NCBI RefSeq assembly: GCF_002287235.1
Contig: NZ_LMVP01000112.1
Coordinates: 1-64,000, forward strand
DNA length: 64,000 nt
Origin: Methanosarcina spelaei
Lineage (GTDB): Archaea > Halobacteriota > Methanosarcinia > Methanosarcinales > Methanosarcinaceae
Reading direction: 5' to 3'
The position numbers were made by a program, and so were the translations under genes. Of the stretch, positions 1 to 11,037 are shown in pieces (the first letter of the stretch is position 1; every line of letters starts with the position of its first letter). Below the pieces are notes generated by a model. It saw only the letters and a program-made list of their open reading frames with translations. It was not told the origin of the DNA and did not search any database.

Positions 1-943
1 TTTCTAGCTTCAATTTATATCTAAATCGGTTAAATTCCTTTTTTGCCTTTATACTCCATTCTTGATGCTTTTCTTCATTCATAATTACGTTAAGTTCTTC
101 AGATAGAATTTTTTCCAGGAATTTAATCTCATTTTCACGATTGTAAAATATATTCAATAACCTGTATTTTAATAGTTCCTGTTCAATTGTTGTTTTCTTC
201 GGAAAATCGCTAACTATAAGCTTGTTTAAGTGCATCAAACAGTATTGATGCACTAACTTATCCCCAAAAACTTCCTTTAAAATATCTGGGTATCTCTTAT
301 CAAAATCCGTAACAATAAACACAGGTTCTGATGTATCTAGATTTTTTCGTAGAAACGTTTTGATGGTTTCTGAACTTTTATCCTCAAAAAGTTCATCTGC
401 TATTGTTCTTTGAGTTTTTGCATCCAGTAATGTTAAACGGTATTTCTGACAACGTCCCTCTTTTGGATGCTGTTCGTCATAGTGCACCATATGTACATTT
501 TCTAAAATTGGAACATTTTCCTGTTCCATTTCTTTGTTGAATGTTCTAAAAATAGTGCTTCTTGATCTTGGAAATATGAAGCTCATTATATCAGAAATTC
601 CATCATAAGAAACTTTATGGTATCTGAGCACCTGGAAAAAATTATTAAATGAATCAAAAAGTAAAGTTTTCAGACCTTCCCAAAAACTATGATCTTCTTC
701 GTCTGTACTACCACAATTTTGGCATTTGTATCGACCAATGCTGATTTTTCCAAGACCTTTTTTGATGTATAGATTATAGCCGTTATGAACCATAGGAGCA
801 CTGCAAATAGGGCAGGCTGGAGGAATTTTTCTACGAAAAATTCCTCTTGTGGTATATTCGTAATCATTGCTATAACTATCAAAAAGGTATGAGAGAGCAG
901 GGAGTTCCGATAAGTTATTAAGAGTAAGATTTATAATTACCAT
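1..943 (-). CDS. Transposase, zinc-ribbon DDE type, C-terminus outside window
   Basis: An open frame runs from an ATG at 943-941 to the left edge without a stop, giving about 314 residues. Near residues 42-73 there is a zinc ribbon (CPIC and CQNC pairs). The core then shows HYDEQ, which carries a likely first catalytic Asp, and IVTDFDKR, a likely second Asp. These are followed by HQYCLMHLNK, as in many transposases with an RNase H fold. The third acidic residue should lie beyond the edge. The family is not certain: ISH6-like or an unclassified archaeal group are options, because the related MITEs make 8-bp target duplications. The visible part shows no frameshift, so it may be intact. Confidence 0.7.
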   Translation of the reverse strand, partial: MVIINLTLNNLSELPALSYLFDSYSNDYEYTTRGIFRRKIPPACPICSAPMVHNGYNLYIKKGLGKISIGRYKCQNCGSTDEEDHSFWEGLKTLLFDSFNNFFQVLRYHKVSYDGISDIMSFIFPRSRSTIFRTFNKEMEQENVPILENVHMVHYDEQHPKEGRCQKYRLTLLDAKTQRTIADELFEDKSSETIKTFLRKNLDTSEPVFIVTDFDKRYPDILKEVFGDKLVHQYCLMHLNKLIVSDFPKKTTIEQELLKYRLLNIFYNRENEIKFLEKILSEELNVIMNEEKHQEWSIKAKKEFNRFRYKLKLE

Positions 944-1037
944 TGTTTTTGCCGTAACATCATTACATAATTAGAGAATTATAAATTTATGTAGTGATGT
1001 TACACTTACTTTCATCACTAGATTTTGAAACTGAGTC
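1..1037 (-). mobile_element. Insertion sequence, right part only (cut by window edge)
   Basis: This element holds the 5' part of a DDE-type transposase gene and a terminal inverted repeat. The repeat is at 1013-1037, reading outward-in as GACTCAGTTTCAAAATCTAG. A second inverted repeat (954-970 against 987-1003, 16 of 17 bases) lies between the terminus and the start codon and may form a hairpin over the promoter. The terminus matches the ends of two MITEs at 36732-36928 and 48325-48522, so this element or a relative may mobilise them. The other end lies left of the window. Confidence 0.75.
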
Positions 1038-1093
1038 GGCACACATTCAAATAAATAATTTATGACCAAAATATTAAACAATAAAAATATTAG

Positions 1094-1255
1094 AGAGTGG
1101 TCCCTGCCCAAAATCTGCTTGAAAATTGCATTGTTAGAGAACCTGGACACAAAAGTTATAAAGAATTAATAATAAGTAGTTTATGGAGTTTGAAAGTACT
1201 TTCCAGGGAACTCAAACCCCATGAAACAATACCCTATGAGGCAGGATTAAGTTAG
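1094..1255 (+). pseudogene. Possible 3' remnant of a gene disrupted by the IS
   Basis: A stop-free frame opens after a TAG at 1091-1093 and closes at TAG 1253-1255. Its residues look protein-like (EPGHKSYKELIIS, then SLWSLKVLSREL, then PHETIPYEAGLS), but there is no plausible start. It lies just inside the terminus of the insertion sequence, so it could be the tail of a gene truncated by that insertion. I do not recognise the family and chance is possible over only 53 codons. Confidence 0.25.
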
Positions 1256-1317
1256 CTTTGCGTATATTTAAGCTTGCCTGTTTCTGCCTCCTGGGTAAAA
1301 TATACAGGAGTTAAAAT

Positions 1318-1872
1318 ATGAAACATGGTAAGAGACTGTTAATAGGAACGCTATTTTTAATTATATTTCTCGTAAATATGACAGCTCCGGCATCGGCATA
1401 CTCAGTCAAAGGATTTTATTGGCATTCTGGACATGCTACTATGCACAAAGATTCTTCAATTCCAAGCACTTGGACAACTTCTTTCAATAATGCTGCTAAT
1501 GCATGGACTAATGCTGGTACAGTTTTCTATTATTCTTGGGCTGCTGCATCCGATAATATACTGTACTATACACCGCTCTCGAATAATTCTATATTAGCAA
1601 CAACCCATTATGACGCTACTGGCGATGTATATAACAGTTTTTACATAGAATTTAATAGTAATAAGGCTTGGTCTACCGCTTCAAATGGGGAATCTGGAAA
1701 GTTTGATGTTGAGAGTGTAGCTGCTCATGAGTTTGGACATGGGTTAGGCTTAGGGCATTCTATTGTTCTTTATGCAACAATGTTTGAAAGTACAGCAGCA
1801 GGTGAAATCTCAAAACGTTCTCTGCATAAAGACGACATAGATGGTATCAAATCTATTTATAGAGGGCTGTGA
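1318..1872 (+). CDS. Secreted matrixin-like zinc metalloprotease
   Basis: The protein has 184 residues. Residues 1-27 form a signal peptide (basic start, hydrophobic core, cleavage near ASA-Y). The extended metzincin zinc site HEFGHGLGLGH spans residues 137-147, with the three His ligands at 137, 141 and 147 and the catalytic Glu at 138. A Met-turn candidate follows (Met155 in YATMFES), and the C-terminus DDIDGIKSIYRG is typical of the end of matrixin catalytic domains. No propeptide with a cysteine switch is visible, so it is a minimal catalytic unit. The start has a good ribosome site (CAGGAG). The stop is 6 bases from the next gene, so the two are probably co-transcribed. It should act outside the membrane on an unknown substrate. 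Confidence 0.85.
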   Translation: MKHGKRLLIGTLFLIIFLVNMTAPASAYSVKGFYWHSGHATMHKDSSIPSTWTTSFNNAANAWTNAGTVFYYSWAAASDNILYYTPLSNNSILATTHYDATGDVYNSFYIEFNSNKAWSTASNGESGKFDVESVAAHEFGHGLGLGHSIVLYATMFESTAAGEISKRSLHKDDIDGIKSIYRGL

Positions 1873-1878
1873 TTTGCT

Positions 1879-2559
1879 ATGACTATCAGAAATAGTGCAA
1901 AATATGGGGTTATTTTGATCGGAGCATTTTCTTTGCTGATGGTAGGCTTTTTAACGCTATCTGATTCATCGCAAGATACTCTCAAAACAGTAGAACAACC
2001 TGATTATTCAGAAGCAACCACTATAGATAAACCCTCAAGCAACGTCGATACCGATAAACTAAGAACTATTGGTATGAGTGGGTCACTTGAAGAATACTCT
2101 TACGATGACCTAAATAACCACGCAGATACTGTTATAATAGGTAACGTTAAGGAAATTCTTCCACCTAAATGGAACACTGGACAGATAAATAAGTCATCTA
2201 CTGATAAGATCAAACGAGGCGAACTCATCTATACTGATATCATAATAAGTGTAGATAAATACCTTAAAAATCCGTTATCTTCTAATGAAGTTACCGTAAG
2301 AGTGGTTGGTGGGACAATTGGAAATATTACTATGACATCAGATATTGAACCTAATTTCAAACCTGGTGAAGAAGTTTTACTCTATTTATCCAATGATACT
2401 TACCCATACACTAAGGATGTTGATTCTGAGCATTTTGTAGTTACAGGATACGTACAAGGTAAGTTCAAGTTAACTGATGATGGAAAAGCTGTAAGACCGG
2501 ATAAAACTGTCAGTCAGGAGGAATTACTGAGCACAATTAAAAATAAGTCAGCTGTTTAA
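1879..2559 (+). CDS. Membrane-anchored extracytoplasmic protein of unknown function
   Basis: The protein has 226 residues. Residues 10-30 are a hydrophobic segment that should act as an uncleaved anchor or signal. A low-complexity Ser/Thr/Asp-rich linker runs to about residue 65. The rest is a compact predominantly beta-looking domain containing VIIGNVKEI, TDIIISVDKYLK, TVRVVGG and GEEVLLYLSND. Domains with this pattern occur in secreted proteins of archaea and Gram-positive bacteria, but I cannot give a function. The gene starts 6 bases after the matrixin stop. That makes a shared transcript likely and suggests it could be a partner, substrate or inhibitor of the protease (inference only). 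Confidence 0.7.
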   Translation: MTIRNSAKYGVILIGAFSLLMVGFLTLSDSSQDTLKTVEQPDYSEATTIDKPSSNVDTDKLRTIGMSGSLEEYSYDDLNNHADTVIIGNVKEILPPKWNTGQINKSSTDKIKRGELIYTDIIISVDKYLKNPLSSNEVTVRVVGGTIGNITMTSDIEPNFKPGEEVLLYLSNDTYPYTKDVDSEHFVVTGYVQGKFKLTDDGKAVRPDKTVSQEELLSTIKNKSAV

Positions 2560-2577
2560 GTAGCCTTTTAAGGCTAC
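2560..2577 (+). terminator. Hairpin terminator after the protease pair
   Basis: A perfect palindrome (GTAGCCTT / AAGGCTAC) starts one base after the stop codon at 2557-2559 and is followed by an AT-rich stretch with a T run. Confidence 0.6.
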
Positions 2578-2808
2578 ATAATTTTTGTGATGATTAGTTA
2601 ACATGGAATTTGTGAGACTGTTGAAAAGGTAGAATTTCAGAAAAGTTTATGAAAGGAAGAAAATTAACCTTTCTTTCTAAGCTTTTTCTAAGGTTACTTT
2701 TCAGGATGATACAAACACTCAGAAAAAAATTAGTCTTTCTGAAACAACGAACAAAAAGAAAAAATTTAATAGAAGATTAAAGTTATAAAGTAATTCTTGA
2801 CTACTGCT

Positions 2809-2859
2809 TTCTTGAATTTTTCTTTTTCTTGAATTTTTCTTTTTCTTGAATTTTTCTTT
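2809..2859. repeat. Three tandem 17-bp units
   Basis: TTCTTGAATTTTTCTTT is repeated three times without change. It lies in the 956-bp gene-poor stretch between the protease pair and rpsJ. Apart from this repeat and the decayed ORF at 3011-3240, I see nothing supportable in 2578-3533. Confidence 0.8.
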
Positions 2860-3010
2860 TTAACTGCATATATTCTGTAAGTAGTAATTGTCCATTCTTG
2901 AATTTCGTTCTATTAAACCATATTTTTCAGGGTTTTTGTGAATTTTTTTAAGCAAAAATAACCATTCTTTGTTATTGATAGTAAAAGGACGCTTATTAAT
3001 TTGTCCTTTC

Positions 3011-3240
3011 TTAGGTGCCAGTGTATTTCATCGCTCCTGTATCAAATTGTAGGACTCTATTGTCTTTGTCAATACCTATCTGAAGCCTATCATACAGCAT
3101 ATATCCAAGATAGCTTCGTTTTATCAACTTTGCTCTAATAGTTTTTAATCTAGTGTCAGTGAAAGCAGAAGGAGCTTTTCACTCTTCCTGGCTCAGTATA
3201 GGCTTTACAACCGGTTTCAAACTGCAAATTCTCCACGATC
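3011..3240 (-). pseudogene. Decayed small gene of unknown family
   Basis: On the minus strand a well-composed frame ends at TAA 3013-3011. It reads backwards through GYMLYDRLQIGIDKDNR and AFTDTRLKTIRAKLIKRSY to an in-frame TGA at 3181-3179, at a place where the sense looks like Gln-Glu-Glu-(stop)-Lys-Ala-Pro. The same frame continues on the other side of the stop (SLKPVVKPILSQEE). This looks like a roughly 75-residue protein broken by one nonsense mutation, and no start codon was identified. UGA readthrough is the alternative but there is no sign of an element for it. Confidence 0.4.
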
Positions 3241-3533
3241 AGTTCTGACTATCTTCATGGGTGTCATAAGTGGTAACTTTGCCATATTGTGTTATGAGTA
3301 AAAAAGGATGTCATTAAGGATAATATCTGCAAACCCTATCTAAGCAAGATCAGATTTACAAGAAGATAAAAGTTGCAGAAACGCTGGCGGAAAGAGCGTC
3401 TAGATTGACGGCCGCCGGCAGATTCCTCATAAATTTATACTGAGAAAAATAGTCTATTCTAAAGTAAAGAAATGGAAAAGAAGTTTGCAAGACCGGGTAC
3501 AGAAAGTTTCTGTAGCCTGTCTCGATCTCTCGT

Positions 3534-3878
<345 letters not shown>

Positions 3879-5147
3879 TTATCTCTGCTTAACACTCATG
3901 CACATACCGGCGGCGATTGTCATACCCATATCACGGATAGCGAACCTGCCGAGCTGTGGAATTTCCTTTACTGGCTCGATAACCATCGGTTTTGTTGGTT
4001 TGATGGTAACGATTGCTGCGTCTCCGGCCTTAAGGAAGGTCGGGTTTTCTTCCTTTACCTGCCCGGTCTTCGGGTCCAGCTTCTTGTCAAGAGAAATCAG
4101 CTGGCATGCTGTCTGGGAGGTGTGGGCATGGAAAACAGGGGTGTATCCGGCAGTGATTGCGGAGGGGTGCTGCAGAACGACAATCTGTCCTACGAACTCG
4201 TCAGCAACCTTTGGCGGATTGTCAACAGGGCCACAAACGTCTCCTCTGCGGACATCGGCCTTGCCGATTCCACGGACGTTCCAGCCAATGTTGTCTCCTG
4301 GGAGAGCCTGCGGAATTTCTTCGTGGTGCATCTCAATGGATTTAACTTCTCCGGATGCTCCACCTGGCATGAAGACGATCTTGTCACCCTTTTTCATGAT
4401 ACCGGTTTCGACTCTACCTACAGGGACAGTTCCGATACCTGAGATGGTGTATGCGTCTTCCACAGGGACCCTGAGTGGAAGATTGGATGGTTTTGATGGT
4501 TCTTTGAGGTTGTTGAGGGAGTCCATGATGGATGGGCCTTTGTACCAGGGTGTCTTGTCACTGAGTTTGACGATATTGTCACCGTAGAATGCAGAGGTCG
4601 GAATGAAGGGAATTTCGCTTGGCTTGTACCCGATCATTTTAAGAATACCGGATACCTGTTCCACGACTTCCTTGTACCTGGCTTCGCTGTATTCTACTGC
4701 ATCCATCTTGTTGATTGCGACAATCAGCTGGTTAATACCGAGGGTTCTGGAAAGGAAAATGTGTTCCTTGGTCTGGGCCATTACACCATCAGGAGCTGCG
4801 ACAACAAGGACAGCAGCGTCAGCCTGGGAAGCACCTGTGATCATGTTCTTTACGAAGTCACGGTGGCCTGGGCAATCTACGACTGTGAAGTAGAATTTGT
4901 CTGTGTCGAATCTCTTGTGAGCGATGTCAATTGTAATACCTCTTTCACGCTCTTCCTTAAGAGAGTCCATAACCCATGCGAAGGCGAAAGATTCTTTACC
5001 CTTCTGCTTTGCTTCTTCTCTAAACTTCTCGATGATATGTGGAGCTACAGCTCCTGCATCGAACATTAAGCGTCCTACGAATGTTGATTTTCCGTGGTCA
5101 ATGTGACCAATCACTGCTAAATTCATGTGCGGTTTATCAGCTGCCAT
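3879..5147 (-). CDS. tuf: Translation elongation factor 1-alpha (EF-Tu homologue)
   Basis: This 422-residue GTPase delivers aminoacyl-tRNA to the ribosome A site. The G1 loop is GHIDHGKST (residues 13-21), G3 is DCPGH, and G4 is NKMD. Domains II and III follow ([21 protein letters not shown], then the region around [12 protein letters not shown]). Length and layout match archaeal EF-1A. The ATG at 5147 is preceded by CAGGAG. It lies 353 bases downstream of EF-2, and this gap probably carries its own promoter, so tuf and rpsJ may be expressed separately from the rest of the cluster. Confidence 0.97.
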   Translation of the reverse strand: MAADKPHMNLAVIGHIDHGKSTFVGRLMFDAGAVAPHIIEKFREEAKQKGKESFAFAWVMDSLKEERERGITIDIAHKRFDTDKFYFTVVDCPGHRDFVKNMITGASQADAAVLVVAAPDGVMAQTKEHIFLSRTLGINQLIVAINKMDAVEYSEARYKEVVEQVSGILKMIGYKPSEIPFIPTSAFYGDNIVKLSDKTPWYKGPSIMDSLNNLKEPSKPSNLPLRVPVEDAYTISGIGTVPVGRVETGIMKKGDKIVFMPGGASGEVKSIEMHHEEIPQALPGDNIGWNVRGIGKADVRRGDVCGPVDNPPKVADEFVGQIVVLQHPSAITAGYTPVFHAHTSQTACQLISLDKKLDPKTGQVKEENPTFLKAGDAAIVTIKPTKPMVIEPVKEIPQLGRFAIRDMGMTIAAGMCMSVKQR

Positions 5148-5439
5148 ATTATAATTCTCCTGTAATTCTGGATGAGTTTCATTCGTATATCAAATATTTA
5201 CTATATTAATATTAGGGCGGATCTCAATACTGATTCATCTTTTCTATATTATTTCGTCCGATCAATATTGCCAGTTTTCCCTTTCCGGACTCCTTCTTGA
5301 ACCGCCACTTTTTAAATTTCCAGTGGTCTGGACTGCTTTCCCCAATATAGGCATACCTTATCTTAAAGCTTTCCGATTGGCCATATACCCGAACCGATAG
5401 GGATACTCCTCCCTTCCAGATCGGTCCGGGTGCTCTTAT

Positions 5440-5476
5440 CTATCCTGTCTGAGGATAGGTATATCCATATAAATAT
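5440..5476 (-). promoter_or_regulatory. Probable tuf promoter with leader hairpin
   Basis: In the 353-bp gap between EF-2 and EF-1A the minus strand reads ATTTATATGG at about 5476-5466, a good archaeal TATA box. About 10 bases downstream is a stem (CTATCCT / AGGATAG, 5440-5458) that would sit at the 5' end of a long (near 290 nt) leader, or could end the EF-2 transcript. A second, weaker AT-rich box lies near 5200. Confidence 0.35.
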
Positions 5477-5500
5477 TAAGGGAAAAGCGGAAAATTCCGC

Positions 5501-7693
5501 TTACATTGAAAGGTAATCAGCGGCTTTGGGCAATTCTTTCTTCAGGCCCTTCCTTTCTCTGATCTGGCCCACAATTTCGTTCTGAATACTGGTAGGCACG
5601 ACGTCAAATCCTCCGAATTCGGTGCTCCACATGGCACGTCCTTCAGTCGCAGACCTGATCTCACCAGCAAATCCGAACATTTCAGCTACAGGCACTCTAG
5701 CCTCAATAATTGCCAGGTCTCCTTCCGTAGTCATGTTAAGAATAATTCCACGGCGGCCTTGCAGTTCCTTTGTTGCACCACCCATTAAAAGCTGGGGTAC
5801 CTGAACAAAAACCTTCTGATAAGGTTCGAGCAGGGTGTCGTCTGCCATAAGCATGCCTGCCTGAATTGCTTGCCTTGAAGCTGGAATTACCTGGGCTGGG
5901 CCTCTGTGGATTGCGTCTTCGTGAAGCTTGGCATCTACGAGCACGCATTTAACGTTTGCCACAGGTTCCCTTGTAAGTGGGCCTGCACGCATGACTTCCT
6001 CAAACCCATCAAGCACAAGTTCCATTGTCTCATTGAGGTACTGAATACCCTTGGTCATATCAATGAAGATATTGGAATTGTAAATACCAACAATGCCCTT
6101 TGCTTCTTCTTTATCCATCCCGAGTTCCATGAGCTTTTGCCTGCGTTCAAGTTCAGGCAGATTCATGCTGATATCGCCGGACTTGATCTGACTGACAATC
6201 TCGGTGTCAAGGGGTTCCACAAAGATATAAAACCTGTTGTGCCTGTTCGGGGACTTCCCTTCAACAGCATCGATCCTCTTCTTAATGGTTTCCCTATAAA
6301 CGACGATTGGCTTGCTCGTGGTGATTTCCACGTTCTTGTCCCTTTGAATCCTGTGGGCAATAACCTCAAGGTGAAGTTCTCCCATGCCTGCCATCAGGTG
6401 TTCCCCTGTTTCCTCGTCAAGAGTGATCTGAAGGGTCGGGTCTTCCTTTGCAACCTGTCTGAGCACCTCAATTAGTTTGGGCAAGTCTTTGGTGTGCTTT
6501 GCTTCCACAGCCACAGTCACCACAGGCTCGCTTACGTGCCTTATGCTTTCGAAAGGCGCCATGTCTTCGAGAGTTGTTACAGTGGATCCCACTATTGCTT
6601 CTTTTAAACCGGTAACTGCGGCAATGTTTCCTGCAGGAATCTTGTCTACCTCAAGCCTTTCAGGGCCCATAAAGATACCTACCTGCTGGACTCTGCTCTT
6701 CTTTGCAGTACCTGAGGTGTAGACTTCCATTCCACGGGTAAGAGAACCACTAAATAGCCTTCCTGTTGCAACTTCGCCTGCATGAGGATCAACGGAAATG
6801 TCAGTTACCATGAATGCAAGGTCACCGTCTGGATTTGCATGGATCATGGACTCTGCTATTTCAGATTTCTCGTCCCCATGCCAGATTGCCTTTACCCTGC
6901 CTTTCTGGGCTTCAAGTGGGTTTGGCAGGAAGTGAATAACCATGTCAAGGACAGCTTCGTGCAGCGGGCATTTTTCTGCAAGAGTCTTCATGTCCCCAGC
7001 TTTACAGTAATCGTATACGTCATTAAAAGAGACACCGGTTTTCTTCATCATGGGCACACTGATTGCCCAGTTGTAAAGAGCTGACCCAAAAGCAACAGTT
7101 CCGGCGGCAGCATCGACTTTCCAGCCTGCCTTGAACTTTTCCGGGTTCATGTTCTTGATGAGCTTGTTCACGTGATCAATGACTTTCCCAAGACGGACCT
7201 GCATTTCCTGAGAATCAACTTGCAGCTCATTGATCAGTCGGTCGACCTTGTTAACAAAAAGTACAGGTCTAACATGTTCCCTGAGTGCCTGCCTCAGCAC
7301 CGTCTCGGTCTGGGGCATTGTACCTTCTACTGCGTCCACGACAACAACAGCTCCGTCCACGGCTCTCATGGCACGGGTGACGTCCCCACCAAAGTCAACG
7401 TGTCCTGGGGTATCGATCAGGTTAATCAGGTAGTCTTCATTATCAAAAGTGTGAACCATGGAAACGTTAGAGGCGTCGATTGTGATACCTCTTGCCTGTT
7501 CCTCTTCGTCGGAATCCATGAATAACTGTCTGCCTGCAAGTTCCTTCGAAATCATGCCGGCACCGGCTAACAGGTTGTCCGATAATGTAGTTTTTCCGTG
7601 GTCAATGTGCGCAACAATCCCGATATTTCTTATCCTTGCCGGTTCATTCATGAGCGTCGTTACGCGCTCGACCATTTTCTTCCTTCGTCCCAT
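5501..7693 (-). CDS. fusA: Translation elongation factor 2 (EF-G homologue)
   Basis: This is a 730-residue translocation GTPase of archaeal EF-2 size. G1 is AHIDHGKTT (residues 26-34), G3 is DTPGHVDF, and G4 is NKVD. The diphthamide site is present: His596 in [14 protein letters not shown], the residue that archaea and eukaryotes modify. The start [11 protein letters not shown] is the usual archaeal EF-2 N-terminus. It lies 69 bases behind rpsG on the same strand and has a separate promoter region only on its downstream side. Confidence 0.97.
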   Translation of the reverse strand: MGRRKKMVERVTTLMNEPARIRNIGIVAHIDHGKTTLSDNLLAGAGMISKELAGRQLFMDSDEEEQARGITIDASNVSMVHTFDNEDYLINLIDTPGHVDFGGDVTRAMRAVDGAVVVVDAVEGTMPQTETVLRQALREHVRPVLFVNKVDRLINELQVDSQEMQVRLGKVIDHVNKLIKNMNPEKFKAGWKVDAAAGTVAFGSALYNWAISVPMMKKTGVSFNDVYDYCKAGDMKTLAEKCPLHEAVLDMVIHFLPNPLEAQKGRVKAIWHGDEKSEIAESMIHANPDGDLAFMVTDISVDPHAGEVATGRLFSGSLTRGMEVYTSGTAKKSRVQQVGIFMGPERLEVDKIPAGNIAAVTGLKEAIVGSTVTTLEDMAPFESIRHVSEPVVTVAVEAKHTKDLPKLIEVLRQVAKEDPTLQITLDEETGEHLMAGMGELHLEVIAHRIQRDKNVEITTSKPIVVYRETIKKRIDAVEGKSPNRHNRFYIFVEPLDTEIVSQIKSGDISMNLPELERRQKLMELGMDKEEAKGIVGIYNSNIFIDMTKGIQYLNETMELVLDGFEEVMRAGPLTREPVANVKCVLVDAKLHEDAIHRGPAQVIPASRQAIQAGMLMADDTLLEPYQKVFVQVPQLLMGGATKELQGRRGIILNMTTEGDLAIIEARVPVAEMFGFAGEIRSATEGRAMWSTEFGGFDVVPTSIQNEIVGQIRERKGLKKELPKAADYLSM

Positions 7694-7762
7694 GCTAATA
7701 CCTTTTAAACAAATGTAATCTAGATCTATAACTTCTTATATCGAGGCAACCCGCATAAGCGA

Positions 7763-8769
<1,007 letters not shown>

Positions 8770-8858
8770 TTAAAATTGATCTCAATTTTATAGAGGCATA
8801 CTGGATGCCAGATTGTCCTTCAACGCCGGATTAATGGATCAATGTAAATTAAGTTAAA

Positions 8859-9284
8859 TTACTGCAAGATCACATCTTCTATATTATGATGGCGACGGGC
8901 AAGCATCTTCACTTTTTCAATATTCTTCCCGTTGCGGCCTATGGCAAGCCCCTTCTCTTTATTGGGTACCTCTACATAAGCTAATCGCTTGCCATTTTTG
9001 TTTATAATGTTTACCGAACTCACGGACACAGGTCCGAAGGCGTTCTTCAGGAAGGTGACAGGTTCATCGGAATATTCCACAAGTTCTATGGGTTTGTCCA
9101 GAGTCTTTTTAACACGGTTTATATTCTCCCCATTTCTGCCTATAGCAAGTCCCATATCACCCTGTTTTACGACATATACAAGCCTTTCCTCTTCAGGGAT
9201 ACAATCGAGGATTTTAGCCCGTGTCATATTTTCAAATAACGCAATGTACTGGATGCTTTCTGCAGTAAGTCTTATTTCACCCAA
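8859..9284 (-). CDS. nusA: NusA-like KH-domain transcription factor
   Basis: The protein has 141 residues and consists of two KH RNA-binding domains only, each with its GxxG loop (GRNGENINRVKK and GRNGKNIEKVK). Archaeal NusA lacks the N-terminal polymerase-binding and S1 domains of bacterial NusA, so this length is normal. The start is TTG at 9284-9282, with a GGAG site 11 bases upstream. It is the conserved neighbour between rpl30e and rpsL and probably works in transcription elongation or termination. Confidence 0.93.
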   Translation of the reverse strand: MGEIRLTAESIQYIALFENMTRAKILDCIPEEERLVYVVKQGDMGLAIGRNGENINRVKKTLDKPIELVEYSDEPVTFLKNAFGPVSVSSVNIINKNGKRLAYVEVPNKEKGLAIGRNGKNIEKVKMLARRHHNIEDVILQ

Positions 9285-9304
9285 GACGTTGCCAACTCCT
9301 TCTA

Positions 9305-9604
9305 TTAAACTATAGCTGCCAGGATATCGGATTCTCCTACATCGAGGATTGCCATGGCTGCAATCGTAAAGGGCTTACCACATACTGGCCCGAGTTCTAC
9401 ACTTGTGCCATCGAATTTCAGGACAGGGACATTTGTTGCCTGAACTTTCTTTTTAATTTCTTCGGGGCAGTTTGATGCCAGGACCACCATTTTTGCAGAT
9501 CCGTCTGCTGCTGCATCCACAGTCCGGTTGGCTCCAATTATTACTTTTCCTGTTTTCACAGCTTTAATAAGAGATTTATCAACATTGATCTTCATTTTCA
9601 TCAA
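9305..9604 (-). CDS. rpl30e: 50S ribosomal protein L30e (eL30)
   Basis: The protein has 99 residues and the L7Ae/L30e fold: [21 protein letters not shown] at the start, then [14 protein letters not shown] and [18 protein letters not shown]. It belongs to the large subunit or acts as a kink-turn binding protein. The first codon of the open frame is TTG (9604). The ATG at 9601, or the one at 9595, is the more likely start. It sits 21 bases ahead of nusA in the usual archaeal order. Confidence 0.93.
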   Translation of the reverse strand: MMKMKINVDKSLIKAVKTGKVIIGANRTVDAAADGSAKMVVLASNCPEEIKKKVQATNVPVLKFDGTSVELGPVCGKPFTIAAMAILDVGESDILAAIV

Positions 9605-9852
9605 CTCTGTCTCAAATGAGCTCGTCTACTCTGTCTCTTTCCTAATAAAGATTTCCCAAGCTCGGTTATATGGTACTCTAAAATACCCGATGCCTTATAT
9701 CTATTTTCTGGTTATGAGCCTCGCAGACTCAAGTTTCTGCATCAGGGTTTTCCAAGTTTCGTAAAGGTAACGTATACCTGATCTGAAATGGTCTTCTATC
9801 AGGCTACGAATTTAAATAATTATAGGTTGAGTTTCAGGTTTTTTGCAAACCT

Positions 9853-11037
9853 TCACTCTTCCTCGGCTTCAACTTTCTCTATTTTTCGGCTTATAAGGTG
9901 CACATCTCCGGTACCCATGCGGATAGGCTGGCCGACGATAATGTTTTCCGTGACCCCCTGGAGCTGATCCACATCACCGCGCATTCCTGCATCCAGCAGG
10001 TGATTTACCGTAACTTCAAAAGCTGCACGGGCAAAGACACTTGCCTTTTCACCTGAAATTCCGTGTCTTCCTATCTGTTTTACTTCCCCGTCACAGGTCA
10101 TGAGATCGGCCACAAGCATAATATGCCGGATGTCTACAGTTAGACCCTGTTCGCGCAGGGTATCTGTTGCTTCCTTAATAATCGCGTTCCTTGCAGCTTC
10201 GATTCCAAGTACTTCATAAATTTCGTTAATATTATTTGTACTTGTCCTTGTCTTATCCACGCCGTCGAACTGAAGCACTTCACGCAGGGCCGAACCTTCG
10301 GTATAGAGAGTATATTCTTCCCCTTCCTTACGGACTACAACACGCTTAATCCCTTCTATCCCTTTCAGGGTAACGTTGTGGATGCTTTTTGCAAGCTGGA
10401 GAAGCTCTCTGTAAGAAGGTTCTCCAGGGGAAATGATAATCTGGTTATCTATATCCTGGGAAATAATAACCATTACGTTCAATTCTTCGTTAAACTTTTC
10501 TTTTACCTGATCTATAGTAATATTCCTGCCTTCCATCGCCTTCTCATGCAGGTCAATTATCAATTTCATCTGGGAAAGATCAGTGGTCACATCAGCAATG
10601 TGGTCGATTTTCGTTGCTTCGATTTCCCAGGCAAGGACTCTAGTCTTCTCCCTGTTGTAAGCATAATCTTCAGGATTCTCTTTTGAAAGAGCAATCGTCA
10701 TCATAGGAGTGCTCGGAATTTTTCGAGCATCCACAATTTCGATAAGACGGGGCAGACCGAGAGTGACGTTAATCTCAGCCACACCAGCGTAGTGGAAGGT
10801 ACGCATTGTCATCTGAGTGCCCGGCTCCCCTATGGACTGGGCTGCAATCACACCGGCAGCATCACAGGGCTCAATGCATGAGATGTGATACTCTTCCATT
10901 ACCTTTTCTATAATCTCTTCCATTTCCTTCTTACTTACTCCGGCTTTGATGACATCCTCCTTGAGAGTATTAAGGATATTCGAAGGGAGAGGCAGATCTT
11001 TTATCATGCCATCGATTGTACTTTCACTAATACTCAT
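9853..11037 (-). CDS. rpoA2: DNA-directed RNA polymerase subunit A''
   Basis: The protein has 394 residues, the C-terminal part of the split largest subunit. It has the bridge-helix/trigger-loop region ([40 protein letters not shown]) and the C-terminal jaw and clamp parts ([18 protein letters not shown]). Its ATG shares one base with the rpoA1 stop (TGATG), so A' and A'' are translationally coupled. A 248-bp gap separates it from rpl30e, which may carry an internal promoter or processing site. Confidence 0.97.
   Translation of the reverse strand: MSISESTIDGMIKDLPLPSNILNTLKEDVIKAGVSKKEMEEIIEKVMEEYHISCIEPCDAAGVIAAQSIGEPGTQMTMRTFHYAGVAEINVTLGLPRLIEIVDARKIPSTPMMTIALSKENPEDYAYNREKTRVLAWEIEATKIDHIADVTTDLSQMKLIIDLHEKAMEGRNITIDQVKEKFNEELNVMVIISQDIDNQIIISPGEPSYRELLQLAKSIHNVTLKGIEGIKRVVVRKEGEEYTLYTEGSALREVLQFDGVDKTRTSTNNINEIYEVLGIEAARNAIIKEATDTLREQGLTVDIRHIMLVADLMTCDGEVKQIGRHGISGEKASVFARAAFEVTVNHLLDAGMRGDVDQLQGVTENIIVGQPIRMGTGDVHLISRKIEKVEAEEE

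Noticed and set aside
5440-5458. Hairpin between EF-2 and EF-1A as a riboswitch or attenuator
   Set aside because: A single 7-bp stem without conserved motif; promoter or terminator is enough to explain it.
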